A program made the translations under genes and the position numbers. This document shows, piece by piece, positions 46,058-57,385 of a DNA stretch of 64,000 nt (positions within the stretch are counted from its first letter, which is position 1; each line of letters starts with the position of its first letter). Below the pieces are notes generated by a model. The model ran no database searches and had not been told where the DNA came from. It worked only from the letters and a program-made list of their open reading frames with translations. Source of the stretch: Hemileia vastatrix (Eukaryota; Basidiomycota; Pucciniomycetes; Pucciniales; Zaghouaniaceae); contig JASXTE010000013.1 in the NCBI GenBank assembly GCA_030280995.1, positions 9,827,001-9,891,000 of the forward strand, in the 5' to 3' direction.

Positions 46058-46956
46058 ATTTTTTTGTTCTTTCTTTCTCTTTTCTTTTTCTTTTCTTTCT
46101 TTTCATGTCTCTTTTCTTTCCTTTTCTAAAAAACTTAAATCTTATCATCCTCAACATAACTTTCAATTTTAAAACTTAAAACTTCATAATCATTAAAATC
46201 TTAAATTCTTTTATCTATTCTTTTTCAATTTCTGATTTCTGTATATTTCTTTGAACTAAATTTTAAAAAAAACGTTACATAAAATAAAATAAAATAAAAT
46301 TACAAACTAGTTAAAAAATAATATCATTTTCTTCTTTTCTAAAATTTAATTTCATATTACGTTCTCATATTATTTTCAAAAATTAATAAATTCTTTTGCT
46401 TTCTTTTTTCTTACAAAATTAAAACTCTTTTCTGTTTTCCTCAAAATCAAACCATCAAAAACAGTTAAACAATCAACACAATTTTCCTCAACAATCAACC
46501 TCAAATCAAACTTTTTTAAAAAAATAATCTAAATTTCCTTTATTTTCTTCTCTCTAAATTTTCTTCTTTAATAATATTTCTTTTCTTTTTTTCTCTCAAA
46601 ATTTATTTTTTAAAAACACAAAGGTTTCTTTTTTTCATCTTTTTATTTTAATTTCTTTACATAATAAATCAAAAAATTAAAACAATATTCAAGAATAAAA
46701 AACTATATACAAAAAAAATATTCTTTTCCTTTTCTATTTTAATTTCTTCTTTTTTTAAGTTATCTTTTCTTCCAAATTTCTTTGAATCAATTCTTCCATC
46801 TTCTCCATGACTTCTCAAATTTCCTTTTGACTCTTATCACAAACTTCATCACCTTCCTAAAAAAACCACCTCCCCAATGTCCAACTTGGCTATATCATAC
46901 AATACTGAATCTACAATCTTCTAAAACTTGTCCCATAAACCCTTGAAAAATGACAT
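46058..46956. other. C1 convergent spacer, pyrimidine-rich
   Basis: About 0.9 kb of TTCTTTTC-type runs and A-rich stretches between the 3' ends of pol and antisense gene C. No gene or hairpin stands out. Confidence 0.6.
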
Positions 46957-47755
46957 TCAAAGAGTGTGGTGTGGTGGCTTGGACCATGGTTGATCCAAGG
47001 CTTTGACCATCAAGTTGGCATCCTCGGCACTTGAAGGATCATTTTCAACTGGCTGTTTGATTTCAGCAGAAATTTCAGGGACTGGACTTCTGGTCAATGC
47101 TACAGAAATCTCCTCCATGGTCTCCACCCCATAAACAACAAGAAAAAAAAGATAATCAGAAACCATTGAAGTGATAAGAATTAAATTAAAACACACTTAC
47201 ACCAAATTCAGGATCAAATTCGAGGAACAAGGGCTTCTTCTCCACAACCTCTACCTCTTCTTCTTAATCATCCACAATTATTAGTCAACTTCTCTTTGAG
47301 ATGAAAGCCTCCTCCTTTTCTTGCTCTGCAGCACCTGTGATATCCTTTTCCACTTTGTCCTCTATTATTTTTTGCTTCCCAGAGGCTACATCCATCGCCC
47401 AGTCAGCTATCTCCAAACTCTCCTCCTGACTAAGCCTATAACCCATCCACTTCTGAATCACTAGTTGTAGGCATATCCCATATATCTTTGATAATGGCCT
47501 TGGAGTTGGTAATCTGCCAAAATTTAGTTGAGGCAAAAATCTTGGCCTTATCATTGAGGGCCAAGGTGTTACAAGTCACTCGATTCCATTGAGAAAACTC
47601 AACTTCTTGCAAGGACCTAAAGACACCGTACTTTACACACAAAATAGGTCCATGTCCACACAGGCCTTGCATAGAGTCTTTAATTGCCTAGTAGGGAGCC
47701 CCCCATCAGCTTGAGTGTGAGGAGACCTAGGGGTCAGGTTGGTTTATTCAGGCAT
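46957..47755 (-). pseudogene. Gene C: antisense, probably spliced gene of C1, broken
   Basis: Minus strand from ATG 47755. After a stop at codon 4, the reading gives LKTLCKACVDMDLFCV (CX2CX6C), then, after a one-base shift, a 78-residue frame, then an acidic stretch (SQEESLEIADWAMDV, EEEVEVVEKK). A GTAAGT donor follows EFDPEFG near 47188; AG at about 47120 would join in frame to TMEEISVALTRSP and run to the stop at 46957 (ends KPPHHTL). In-frame stops after SKRS (TGA) and VDD (TAA) fit C-to-T or similar changes. I do not recognise the product; an acidic protein with a small cysteine motif is all that shows. Confidence 0.5.
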
Positions 47756-47868
47756 TATAATTAAAATGAATAAAGAAAAAAAATATATACAAGAGGGAGA
47801 TGATAGTAAAAGGTAAAAGATGAAGTGTTTTCACACTCAGAAGAGTTTGATTTTTAATCCCGGAAATC

Positions 47869-47883
47869 TGTTGTAGGCCACGT
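47869..47883 (+). repeat. Stub of the C1 3' LTR
   Basis: TGTTGTAGGCCACGT resembles the C2 LTR start and follows the same CCGG-AATC border. It is cut by R3 after CACGT. Confidence 0.55.
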
Positions 47884-48962
47884 TGTGGTCTTCCAACATT
47901 GGAGGAGGCCTTTGTTGCGCTGTTTGGCACTGTTTTGGTATGTCTTAATTGGCATTGGTTAAATAATTAAGTGTTTTTCTAGTTTTATTCAGTGAATATT
48001 AAGACTATGGGTATGTGGATACTATCATTGGATAACCCTGGTTTCTCTCTATATTTTATGTCCTGTGACATTTTTCATATTCTAAGTTTTAAGGTGTCAT
48101 TTCCTCATTTTTTATTTCTAAAAGATAGCTGTTTAATTTTGTTTTTTGTGTTTTACTGGTTAAAATTAATTTTAAGGGTTAAGTGCTTAGTACTGTTTGA
48201 ATAAGCTAATTTTTATCTACATTCTATGTAACAATTTTGTTATAGTCTAATTATTTGTTTTAAGGTTTTGGTAGTCGTGGTGGATTTTTCTAAGTATTTT
48301 GGGCATTTTTGGAGGTTTTTGGAGGTTTTCTGACTTCAGGGAGGTCTGGCCACATCAGGTGGCCTTCCAGCCTCAGTGCTAGACATCTGGGAAGCGCTTC
48401 TAGAGGAGTTTTATGCAATTTTGCACTCTAGAACACCAAATTTGTTGATGTGAAAGGGCTTTTAGAGAGTGGTCTGTGTGTAGTTAGTGGATAAGACAGT
48501 TTGGGGCAACCTTAATTATCATAAAACCATCCAGAGGTGATATCATTGTTTCTAACTCAGTTTTCAATTTTTTTTGGCCACAATTGATTTTGTTTGTTGC
48601 AAGGTTAGTTCTTCATTTTACTCAACTTTGGCAACTGGTTTCTCTGGTGTAGCTTTGCAACCTGCATCAAGTATTATTTCTGTTTCTGTGAAACAAGCGC
48701 ACAGTGTTTTGTTTCTCTGGTGTGTATCATTCTGCATTTCTGTTTTCTGGATCTTTGGTTCTCAGTAGTCTGCTATTGGCTACTGTCTTGACTTGTAAAG
48801 CAGTCAAGAAGTGTGTTGTAAGGGTTATAGTAACAGTCTCTAATTTGCTGTAGCAATTAAATCTCACTAGGTATTTTCTCAATGGGACAGGGTTTTTTCT
48901 CTCCAGTTTTACTCCAACTCCCTTAGTCAAGGCCTATAGCTAGTATTATAGGATTTTCTACA
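47884..48962 (+). repeat. LTR of R3 (R family)
   Basis: 1,079 bp, TGTGGTC...TTCTACA, diverged from the R1 LTR by many substitutions and small indels. Confidence 0.9.
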
Positions 48963-49262
48963 TTTCTTTTAGGGACTGGTGTTCTAGAAAGGCTGGTTGC
49001 GTTGCTCATGTGTACACTGGTGATTTCAATTGTAGGGTTGTACCCTTAGATGATGTTTTGTTGGATTTTGAAGATGAGACCTGGGGTCAGACTGTGTTTT
49101 TTTATTATGGTTGAATATCTGTTAAGCTTCGAGTGGCCAGATATTTGTGATGATGATAGTTGGGTGTAAATCAAGAAGAAGAGTCCTGGCTTCTATGTGT
49201 CAGGAAGGAGATTGATGTGGAGGAGACATCCAAATCCTCAAGTAGTGATGACTCAGAAGAAG
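48963..49262 (+). pseudogene. R3 pol fragment, first part
   Basis: Directly after the LTR the sequence matches R1 pol from about 12292 (before integrase) to 12575. Primer site, gag, protease and RT are therefore deleted. It carries stops, and is cut by G1 after AGAAG. Confidence 0.8.
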
Positions 49263-50764
49263 TGTCAGGCTAAGATCAAGTATAAGGACGTGAAATAGCT
49301 TGAAAAGTCTTTGTTTAGAAGATTTAAATGGTCCTATATGAATACTGTAGTATAAATCCAACAAATAATAAAATATAATTCAGAATAAAGGTCTCAGTAA
49401 TATAATTCTCACTAGTTTTATATATGGCTTACAATATTTTTAGTTGGTAGAAAAATAGATTATAATACTTCAGATACTACTCAAAAGTCTTATAAAAGTA
49501 CTAATTGAAGTGTATTGTAATTGATTTGGTTATATGATGTAAATTGTAATGATAAAGAATGTAGAAACAAGACCCAAAAACCTCCTCCTTTTATACACAC
49601 TGAGTTCCCCAATAAATCCCTTGATATACCATCCAATACACAGTAAAAGATGCCTCAAATCCACTAATAGACCTGCTCATCAACATCCCTAGTGATCCAT
49701 GACATAATTAGACAAGTAACAACCGCCAAAATCCTGTAATAATAAGGGAAATCCATCAAAATTAAAGGAAAAGACAAAAAGAGAGTATATGCTTAAGAAA
49801 TAATAATATAAGAGACTAAAAGGAGACTTTTTAAGGTTAATAATAGATTAAGAATAAGGGGGATTTACTTTATAAATGGAGGGGCTAATCCTGACATTAT
49901 ACTACGTGAAATTCCCATCCAAAAATAACCAAAACTGACTGAGAAACCACCAAAAAACTTAAAACAGAGCGTGAGATGTGGGGTAACTACATGCAGTCCT
50001 TGGCAGGCGCTTGCACGGGTAAATCCTTGACTAAAATTAGGCAAATTTTAAGCGTGGTGTTGAAATAAGATGCCAAGAATGAGGTGATTAATGAAATTAG
50101 TGCATATAAACAAGGTCAATGCACTATTAATTAAGCTAGGACACTAAATAAGCGCCTGTCGCCTATTTTAGTGTGTTTCCCCACAGTGGGCATAGAATGT
50201 GGGGTAATTATAGAGAGAAAAAGCTAACTTTGCTAAAGATGAAGCTATTCACACGGGAAAAAAGCAGGCAGTATGTGGCCAGTACACAGATGCCATTTCT
50301 GGCATAAAAAACACCAAATTTGAAAAGTGTTTTTTTTATGCTTTTAAATAGCCAAATCAATAGTCCTAATTGAGCTCAATTGATCTGTCAAAGAGCATTT
50401 TTGATATTCTCAATTTTATAGCGCATATAGTCAACTTTTAAGTGAAATAAAGCGTAATTCTTGTTTTTTGCATAAAACAATGAATATAACAGCTTTAAGT
50501 GTACTTAAAAATTATGCAGCCTTATACTTAAGGTTCTAAAGATTACTCTAACATATTCCAACTTAATATTAAGTACATAAGACCTATAAAAGGTGGATAT
50601 ATGCGTGTATATAAGGTGTTATAATGGCATTTTTTGTGTATTATCATAATTTCACTTATGTATACTGTTTGTGTACTCTCATTTATTGTTCCCATGTATA
50701 TTTCATGTGTTTAACTTAACTTATTAGCACTTTTTACTCAGTCCTGGGGATATACAGGCTGACA
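49263..50764 (-). repeat. 3' LTR of G1
   Basis: About 1,502 bp; starts TGTCAGGCTAAG and ends GGCTGACA on the plus strand. The purine tract (GGGTGGGCGAG on the minus strand) adjoins it at 50765. Confidence 0.92.
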
Positions 50765-50943
50765 CTCGCCCACCCAAAAAAACAATAAAAAAAATGATAA
50801 GTTATACATTTTATTTATTTATTTGTAATTTTCAGGTATTCAGATTAATTCTGTAGCATTAAAGATTATACTTTAAAGAAATAAAACATAATAAATTATT
50901 ATGAGTACTTGTTTTTTAACCCCTCAGCTGGTTGGACAGAAAT

Positions 50944-51306
50944 TTATTTCTGTTTAAATTTTTTAAGAAGGGTGGATAAATTAGAAATTTCTTTTTCAGG
51001 TATCCATTTATCAAATTCATTTGATTTCCCTTTAAATCTCAGTAAATACTCAGTTCCTTTTTCTTTAGTAAGGATTCTTTTCTTGAGTATTTTTTCAATC
51101 TCTTCTTTTTCCACAATTTCTTCAGGTTGCTTTTTAGGCCTTCCACTTCTTTTTGGAAATAAGTCAGGATCATTTGCATGGTAAGGTTTCAATAATGTGA
51201 TAGGGAAAACTGGATGTTTCCTATCATATGGAGCATATAATATGACTTCCACTGCCTTATTACCAACCCTTTTATTTACTACAAAAGGTCCCACAAAGGG
51301 ATCCTT
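50944..51306 (-). pseudogene. G1 pol C-terminus with chromodomain
   Basis: Follows the stop at 51307 in the same frame. A GPFVVNKRVGNKAVE integrase-tail block (GPF/Y module) precedes EEIEKILKKRILT, EYLLRFKGK and DKWIPEKEI, a chromodomain-like fold of about 55 residues. It ends 180 bp before the purine tract; 50765-50943 is noncoding. Confidence 0.75.
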
Positions 51307-53091
51307 TTATTTAACATTACCTTGTAAGTTAAAATGTAGTGTTGATATGAGGACTTCATCTCCCTTTTTGAATTCAAATTCTTTATGAGATTTGTCCCAC
51401 CTTTTCTTTTCATATTCAAATGCTTTTTGTGTGCATTCTTCTGCATGCTTTCTACACATTTGTTGCATATGAATAAAGTATTTAGTACCAGGGTGTATAT
51501 CTAAACTTGGTAATTTATTTAAATGATTTACTGGGGTATTTGGCACGTATCCCAGCCAGAGTTCAAATGGTTTCTTCTCTGTTACAGAATGAGTTGTGCT
51601 GTTATAAGCAAATTCAAGGCCAGGAATTAATGTTACCCAGTCATGTGTGAATTTCTCATTGTCTTTGTATTCTAATCCAAAGGCAAAATATCTTCTGATT
51701 ATGTCTTCTAGAGTTTGTATCATTCTCTCAGCCAGCCCATCAGTTTGTGGATGGTGTGCTGTAGACAATTTCAATTGAAAACCTGATACTTCCATCAAAG
51801 ATGTCCAGAACTCTGAAGTAAATTTAGGATCTCTGTCAGAGATTATGGCTTTGGGGAACCCAGCAGTATTCATCATCTGAGTCCACCATAATAATGCCAA
51901 GTCTTTTGCAGATACCTCTTTATGGGTAGGGATAAACTTACACATTTTTGTTAATCTATCCACAATTACCCAGCAAGAATTGAAACTTTCTTTTCCTGCT
52001 AATGGCAAGCCAGTTACAAAATCCATGTTTATAATTTCCCATGGAGCTTTTGGCTGCTCTATTTGTTGTAACAACCCAGCTCTCTTACCAGTTAATCTTT
52101 TAGATTTCTGACAAGAGTCACATGTTTCAATGTATTTTTGTACATCTTCTTTCATGTTTATCCACCAGGCTGTATTTTTAACTCTGGTTAATGTTTTGTT
52201 AAAGTCAAAATGGCCAGCTAAGATGTCATCATGACAAGTACTCAACATTAACTCTTTCATAGAAGGTGGTATGACTATAACATTACTTAACTTTTTTCTG
52301 TAATATATATATCCATCTTCAATTGATAATTTACCTTTTTCCAATGCATTTTTATACTTTGGAGGCAAGGTTTTAATTAATGCACTCATGGAGGCATTTT
52401 TTGGATCATTAAGAATGGTAGATAGTTTAGACAAATATTTATCAGATGAATAATTTTCTAATATAGTTTGCATAAATTCTTCTTCTAAATCCACTATATA
52501 AATCCCAAATATATGTATAACCTCATTTTCATGTACATAAGCTGGGTTGTCAGCATCATTTGGCAAAGGACTTCTAGATAATAAATCCACATTAGAATGC
52601 AATGTTCCTGCTCTGTGAGTGATTGTCATTCTTCCTCTGTACTCTTGTACAGCTAGTTGCCATCTAAACATGTGCCTATTAGGTGTTTTCATGTTTAGCA
52701 AAGATTTTACTGCACTGCAATCTGTTATAAGTTCAAACTTCTGGTCTTCCAGATAGTAATGAAGCTTCTCCAAAGCCAACACCACTGCTAAACATTCTAA
52801 CTGTGTGGCACCATACCATAGTTCAGTTTTTCTTAAGGTTCTGGATATATAACAGATAACCACTTCAGATAATTTTCCATTTATTATCTGTTTTTGCTGT
52901 AAAGCAGCACCTAAACCTATGAAGCTTGCATCAGTGTACAAGATAAAAGGTAAAGTGAAATCTGGCAGTCCCAAAATTGGAGCTGTCATTAAACATTCCT
53001 TTAATTTATTAAAGGCATGTTGTCTTTCATTATTCCAAATGAAAGCCTCATTTTTCCTGATTAATGTTGTCAAAGGAGCTGCAATAGATTG
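51307..53091 (-). pseudogene. G1 RNase H and integrase
   Basis: In frame with RT after a TAG at 53092. RNase H has LYTDASFIGLGAAL, LECLAVVLALEK and ITDCSAVKSLL. The integrase zinc region runs from CHDDILAGHFDFNKT to CDSCQKSK. The core has MDFVTGLP, ISDRDPKFTSEFW and HPQTDGLAERMIQTLE, so the D, D, E residues are present. TAA at 51307-51309 ends the segment just before the GPF/Y module. Confidence 0.88.
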
Positions 53092-54501
53092 CTAATTTTT
53101 TATATATTGTCTATAATATCCACACATACCTAAAAAACTTTGAATTTCTTTTACTTTCTTAGGTATATCAATGTTTTTTATTGCTGCCACCTTATTCTGG
53201 TCAACACAAATTTTTAATCCAGATACAACATGTCCAAGTACTTTCAAATATTGGAATCCAAATTTACGTTTCTTTAATGCAATTGTCATATTAATTTCAT
53301 CCATTCTTTGAAAGACTCTTTTCAGGTGATTTAAATTTTCATCATATGTTTTTGAAAACACTATGATGTCATCAATATAGACCAATAGCCATCCTTCAAC
53401 CATTTCCTGATGAAAAACACTATCCATCAATTTTTGGAAGACTGAAGGCGCATTCTTTGGGCCAAATGGCATTCTCACATACTTATATATACCCATATGT
53501 GTGGTTATTAATAAGTAATTTTGAGAATTTCTTTCCACAGGAATCTGGTGGTAACCTTTGTTTCCATCCAGACAGGAAATATATTTTGCTCCTTGTAAAG
53601 TAGCATGGATAGAAGCTATCCTTGGTAGAGGGTAAATATCATCTGCTGTGTATGTATTCAGAGCTCTATAATCACCGCATAATCTTGCCTTATCTTTTTC
53701 ATAAGAGATCAATACTGGTGAAATGACACAATAATTAGGTGTTGTGTCCACTTTTTCAACAATACCCATTTCCAACAACATTTTTATATTATCTTCAATA
53801 TCTTTCCTTTTTGCAGGAGATGCTGGGTAAGGTTTCTTTTTTAGGCTGCCAGGAATATTATCCAAATCACAGCTTAGAGAGATTTTCATCTCATGGTCTT
53901 TGACTAATCCTAGTTCATTTGAACCATGAGCAAATGCCATAGGATATGATTTAATCAATCTCAAAATATTTTCTTCTTCAATTTTTGAGAGTTGAGGACT
54001 GAAAGAGGCCTTTTGGATTTCATTTTCCAATTCAACCACTTCATTGGTGGTTCTTCCACCTTGCAGTTGTTCTTCTCTAGGAGAAATGGAATACACTGAA
54101 TTTTCAGAACATATCTTGAATTTTCTCTTACCATTCACTCCTATGGTGAAACAACTGTTTGCAGGATCAAGTTTCATTCCAAATTTTGTCAATAAATCAT
54201 TGCCAATAATAAACCAATCACTACAATTATTATTATCCATTAATACAAATTCACAAACTGCTGTTACATATCCATTATTATATTTAAAGAATACAGCAGT
54301 TTTGTATTTGCCAATTGGATTTAATATTGAACCAAAACCCCTCCAGTTCTTTGTCTGAACAGGTTCTAGTTTTTCCTTATACTTACTGTCAAGTTTCATT
54401 AATGTATTAATAGAAACTACACTACCTGCAGCCCCAGTGTCAAGAATGACATTCATTTCTCTTCCACATATAATAACAGGTGCTCTGATAGGTGTTATTT
54501 T
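53092..54501 (-). pseudogene. G1 protease and reverse transcriptase
   Basis: In frame with gag after TAA 54502. Protease active site VILDTGAAGSVV is at about 54430; RT has LCGDYRALN, MPFGPKNAPSVFQ and catalytic YIDDIIVFSKT, with the connection domain ending at YYRQYIKN. The matching G2 position for TAA 54502 reads through as sense, so this is more likely a mutation than a designed stop. Confidence 0.88.
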
Positions 54502-56796
54502 TTAAGTATCATGAGATACATCTTTAATTATTTCAGCTTCTTCAATGGAAGTTAAAGATGTATCTGTATGAGGTATAGCATCATTCAGGAACATTATATC
54601 CTGTTCTAATACAAATATCTCATTCTCATCATCACTGTAAGATATTTTACTTTTACAATCCTCACTGGATTCCATATTTTCATCTTCATGATTACTTGGT
54701 TCAGAATTCTGGGAGGTTTCAATAACATTTATTCTTTTCTTACACGTGTGAGCCTTAACCCAAGGTTCATTACATTTATAACAAGTGTTATTCTCTTGTC
54801 TTTTAGGGACAAGGGGAGCTGAAGGTTTTTTCTTCTCCACTGGTAATTTACTTGTAGTAGGTTTTACCACATCAACACTTTGTCTGTAATTAATATACTT
54901 GGTTTCATATTTGTGGTTTAATAATATTTCATTACATATATTAATGAACCCAGAGGTATCTCTGATGGTTTCAGTTCTAGCTACAATAATGTCTCTAACT
55001 GATATAGGTAACTTGTATATTATCTTTTCTTTCCACTCTTCATAATCCATTTTTGGATCCATGGCTTTCATGATTTTTATTAAATTCATTAAAAATACCA
55101 TACGTTTATCTCCAGAATTTGGATTATATCTGGCCTTTTCATACAATCTTTGTTTAGTGATTCTAAATTTTGGGCCACCAAATTGCCTTTCAATTAGTGC
55201 CTTCCATTCATTCCAGGAGTAATTAATTCCCTCACTCAATACAGATTCAAACCATAATAAGGCCACATCTGTAAATAAATATATTAACTTTGAAGTAATT
55301 TCTTCATCAGGTAATTTGTATGAAAATTTTAAGTTATCAATTCTTTGTATGAATTGCTGCCAATCAGATTTTGAATCTCCGTCAAAAGATGGGTACTGAT
55401 CTAACTTAGGCCAGTTCTTTTGGCTAGATTTTGCTTCCCTAACCTGAGGAATATTGAGTAATTCAATTACTTTAGAAAGATGATCATGTATTTCATCTTT
55501 TACTGATTTATTATTCTCAGAGCCCATGATACTATGTTCATGTTCCATCATTGGGGTTTCATTTGCATGTTTCATGAAAACAGGTACTCTTGTTACATAA
55601 GAAGTGTTATCTTTTATTCTTTCAGTATTTTTCAACATGTTTGCTACTTCTATTTCCACTCTTTGTAACCTATCCTGTATTACTGGTACATGAGTTAGAG
55701 TGTCATTTACATCTGAAAAAGATAATTTAACACGTCCTTCAATGGTAGCCATAATATTCTGAGAGTGTTCTAATTTATTTTCTAAATTTCTAATCTCAGA
55801 TTTTAAGACTTTATTCTCATTGATTAATTCATTTTTTGAATTTTCAATAATTTTTAATCTATTGGATGTTGCACTCAATGAGTGTGTTAGCTGTAATAAT
55901 ACCTTTTCTGTATTATTGTTTAACTCTTTTGAGAACTCTTCCAATTTTTCAATTCTCAATAATAATTTACTTATTATCTTTGATTCCATTGGATTTTCTT
56001 TTAAAAAATATTCTATTTTTTCTGTGTCCAACTCAGAAGACTCATCATTTGATTCCATTTTAATATTAATAGCATTATCCTGGTGATCAATAAAACTATC
56101 TACATTGTCTTTGTGCAAAGACAAGTTTAACATATTTTTTTCAAATGAATAATCTTTTAAATCATTATAAATTATATCCAATATTTCCTTATCAATCTCA
56201 TTACCTATAAGTAATTCATTGTTAGGTTGATGCAATTGATCATAAGAAGTTGGATGACTCACCAATGTCTTACCCCATTTCCCCTGCCTCTCCTTGGCTT
56301 TCCCCTGTAAGGGTGACTGCTGGATCCTTGTTGAGGAGGATTGTTGTAATTTTGGGCGTACCAATCCCATTTTCATTTGCTTACTGTAATTTTCTGGTCC
56401 TCCCCTTGGGCTGGAGGTGTTGCTATGGAATTTTTGGGTGCCACTGTTGGTGGTTGAGTCTTTATGTCCACTAGAGCTTGGTTGACTTCTATGAAACCTT
56501 GAGCTGCTCTCTTTTACATATTGTTGATCTGGTCCACTATGTTGTTGACTCTTATTGTCAAGGTGTTCAGTAGGGTGGATAGGGAGTGAACTTGTTCTTG
56601 TAATGTATTTTTTGACTTCTTGATTGAAACCTGCTTTAAAAGTTTTTCCCTTTCCTCCAGAGGTATTGGCGGAGTGTTGTTGATTATGGGAGAGTCCTGG
56701 CCCTCCATTTAAATGTCCTGTAACAGGTCTTTCAGCTCTAGTTCTTAAGTTATAAGGTTTTGCCTTATTACTTACAATGTCATTGTTGTCACACAT
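54502..56796 (-). CDS. G1 gag
   Basis: 764 residues from ATG 56796. A Ser/Gln/Lys-rich N-terminal third precedes a predicted coiled coil (about residues 270-390, NTEKVLLQLTHSLSATSN onward). The Ty3 capsid follows (about 460-640: WPKLDQYPSFDGDSKSDWQQ, LLNHKYETKY). The zinc knuckle CYKCNEPWVKAHTC has CX2CX7HXC spacing, as in many chromoviruses. The acidic tail leads into the protease linker. It ends at TAA 54502, and the frame continues into pol. Confidence 0.85.
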   Translation of the reverse strand: MCDNNDIVSNKAKPYNLRTRAERPVTGHLNGGPGLSHNQQHSANTSGGKGKTFKAGFNQEVKKYITRTSSLPIHPTEHLDNKSQQHSGPDQQYVKESSSRFHRSQPSSSGHKDSTTNSGTQKFHSNTSSPRGGPENYSKQMKMGLVRPKLQQSSSTRIQQSPLQGKAKERQGKWGKTLVSHPTSYDQLHQPNNELLIGNEIDKEILDIIYNDLKDYSFEKNMLNLSLHKDNVDSFIDHQDNAINIKMESNDESSELDTEKIEYFLKENPMESKIISKLLLRIEKLEEFSKELNNNTEKVLLQLTHSLSATSNRLKIIENSKNELINENKVLKSEIRNLENKLEHSQNIMATIEGRVKLSFSDVNDTLTHVPVIQDRLQRVEIEVANMLKNTERIKDNTSYVTRVPVFMKHANETPMMEHEHSIMGSENNKSVKDEIHDHLSKVIELLNIPQVREAKSSQKNWPKLDQYPSFDGDSKSDWQQFIQRIDNLKFSYKLPDEEITSKLIYLFTDVALLWFESVLSEGINYSWNEWKALIERQFGGPKFRITKQRLYEKARYNPNSGDKRMVFLMNLIKIMKAMDPKMDYEEWKEKIIYKLPISVRDIIVARTETIRDTSGFINICNEILLNHKYETKYINYRQSVDVVKPTTSKLPVEKKKPSAPLVPKRQENNTCYKCNEPWVKAHTCKKRINVIETSQNSEPSNHEDENMESSEDCKSKISYSDDENEIFVLEQDIMFLNDAIPHTDTSLTSIEEAEIIKDVSHDT

Positions 56797-57370
56797 TTTC
56801 ACGTGGAATTTAAAGAATTGAGAATTTAGATATAAAAAACTTCACAAGGGAGTTTTATCAGTATTAATCAATACCACTGAAGACAATTTTATTGCTTACT
56901 TATTGGTATGAAGTGAATCTTTAAGTTCCAAAAGTCAAATAAGCTTTTTATGTGGTCACTTGATTTAACTGGTCTACAATATGTAGCCTTGTTTTTATAT
57001 TTAAAAGAAAACAACTGTCAGTAAGATTTTCTCTAAATATTTAATGAATATTACAAACCAATAAAAAGAAAAGATTAAGAGTCCTGTTAAAAGAAAACAA
57101 TTAATCAGTTTATTTGGTTTATTATCTGCAAAGATCACAAATTTAATTGGTCTATTGACAGACTCCCACTAATAACAATTTTATGTTAAATTAGTGGTAA
57201 AATTGTTGATTCAATATCACAATTTTATTATATAACAGGGCTTCTTTTTCTGAAATCACTATATGAGTGACCCCAACCTGTTGTAATTATCCAAATATTT
57301 CTATAGGGATATTATTTACGTGCACCTTATTTTGAAATTTTCACTTACTGGATTATAACAGAATTCTTGA

Positions 57371-57383
57371 GGAAAGGCCCCCA
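57371..57383 (-). promoter_or_regulatory. Primer-binding site of G1
   Basis: TGGGGGCCTTTCC, two bases from the LTR. The TGGGGGC start is as in tRNA-Pro primed elements, but the rest does not settle the tRNA. The leader 56797-57370 has no gene. Confidence 0.6.
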
Positions 57384-57385
57384 AT

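Noticed and set aside
54044..54358. Plus-strand ORF opposite G1 protease
   Set aside because: Shadow of the protease frame; no independent features.
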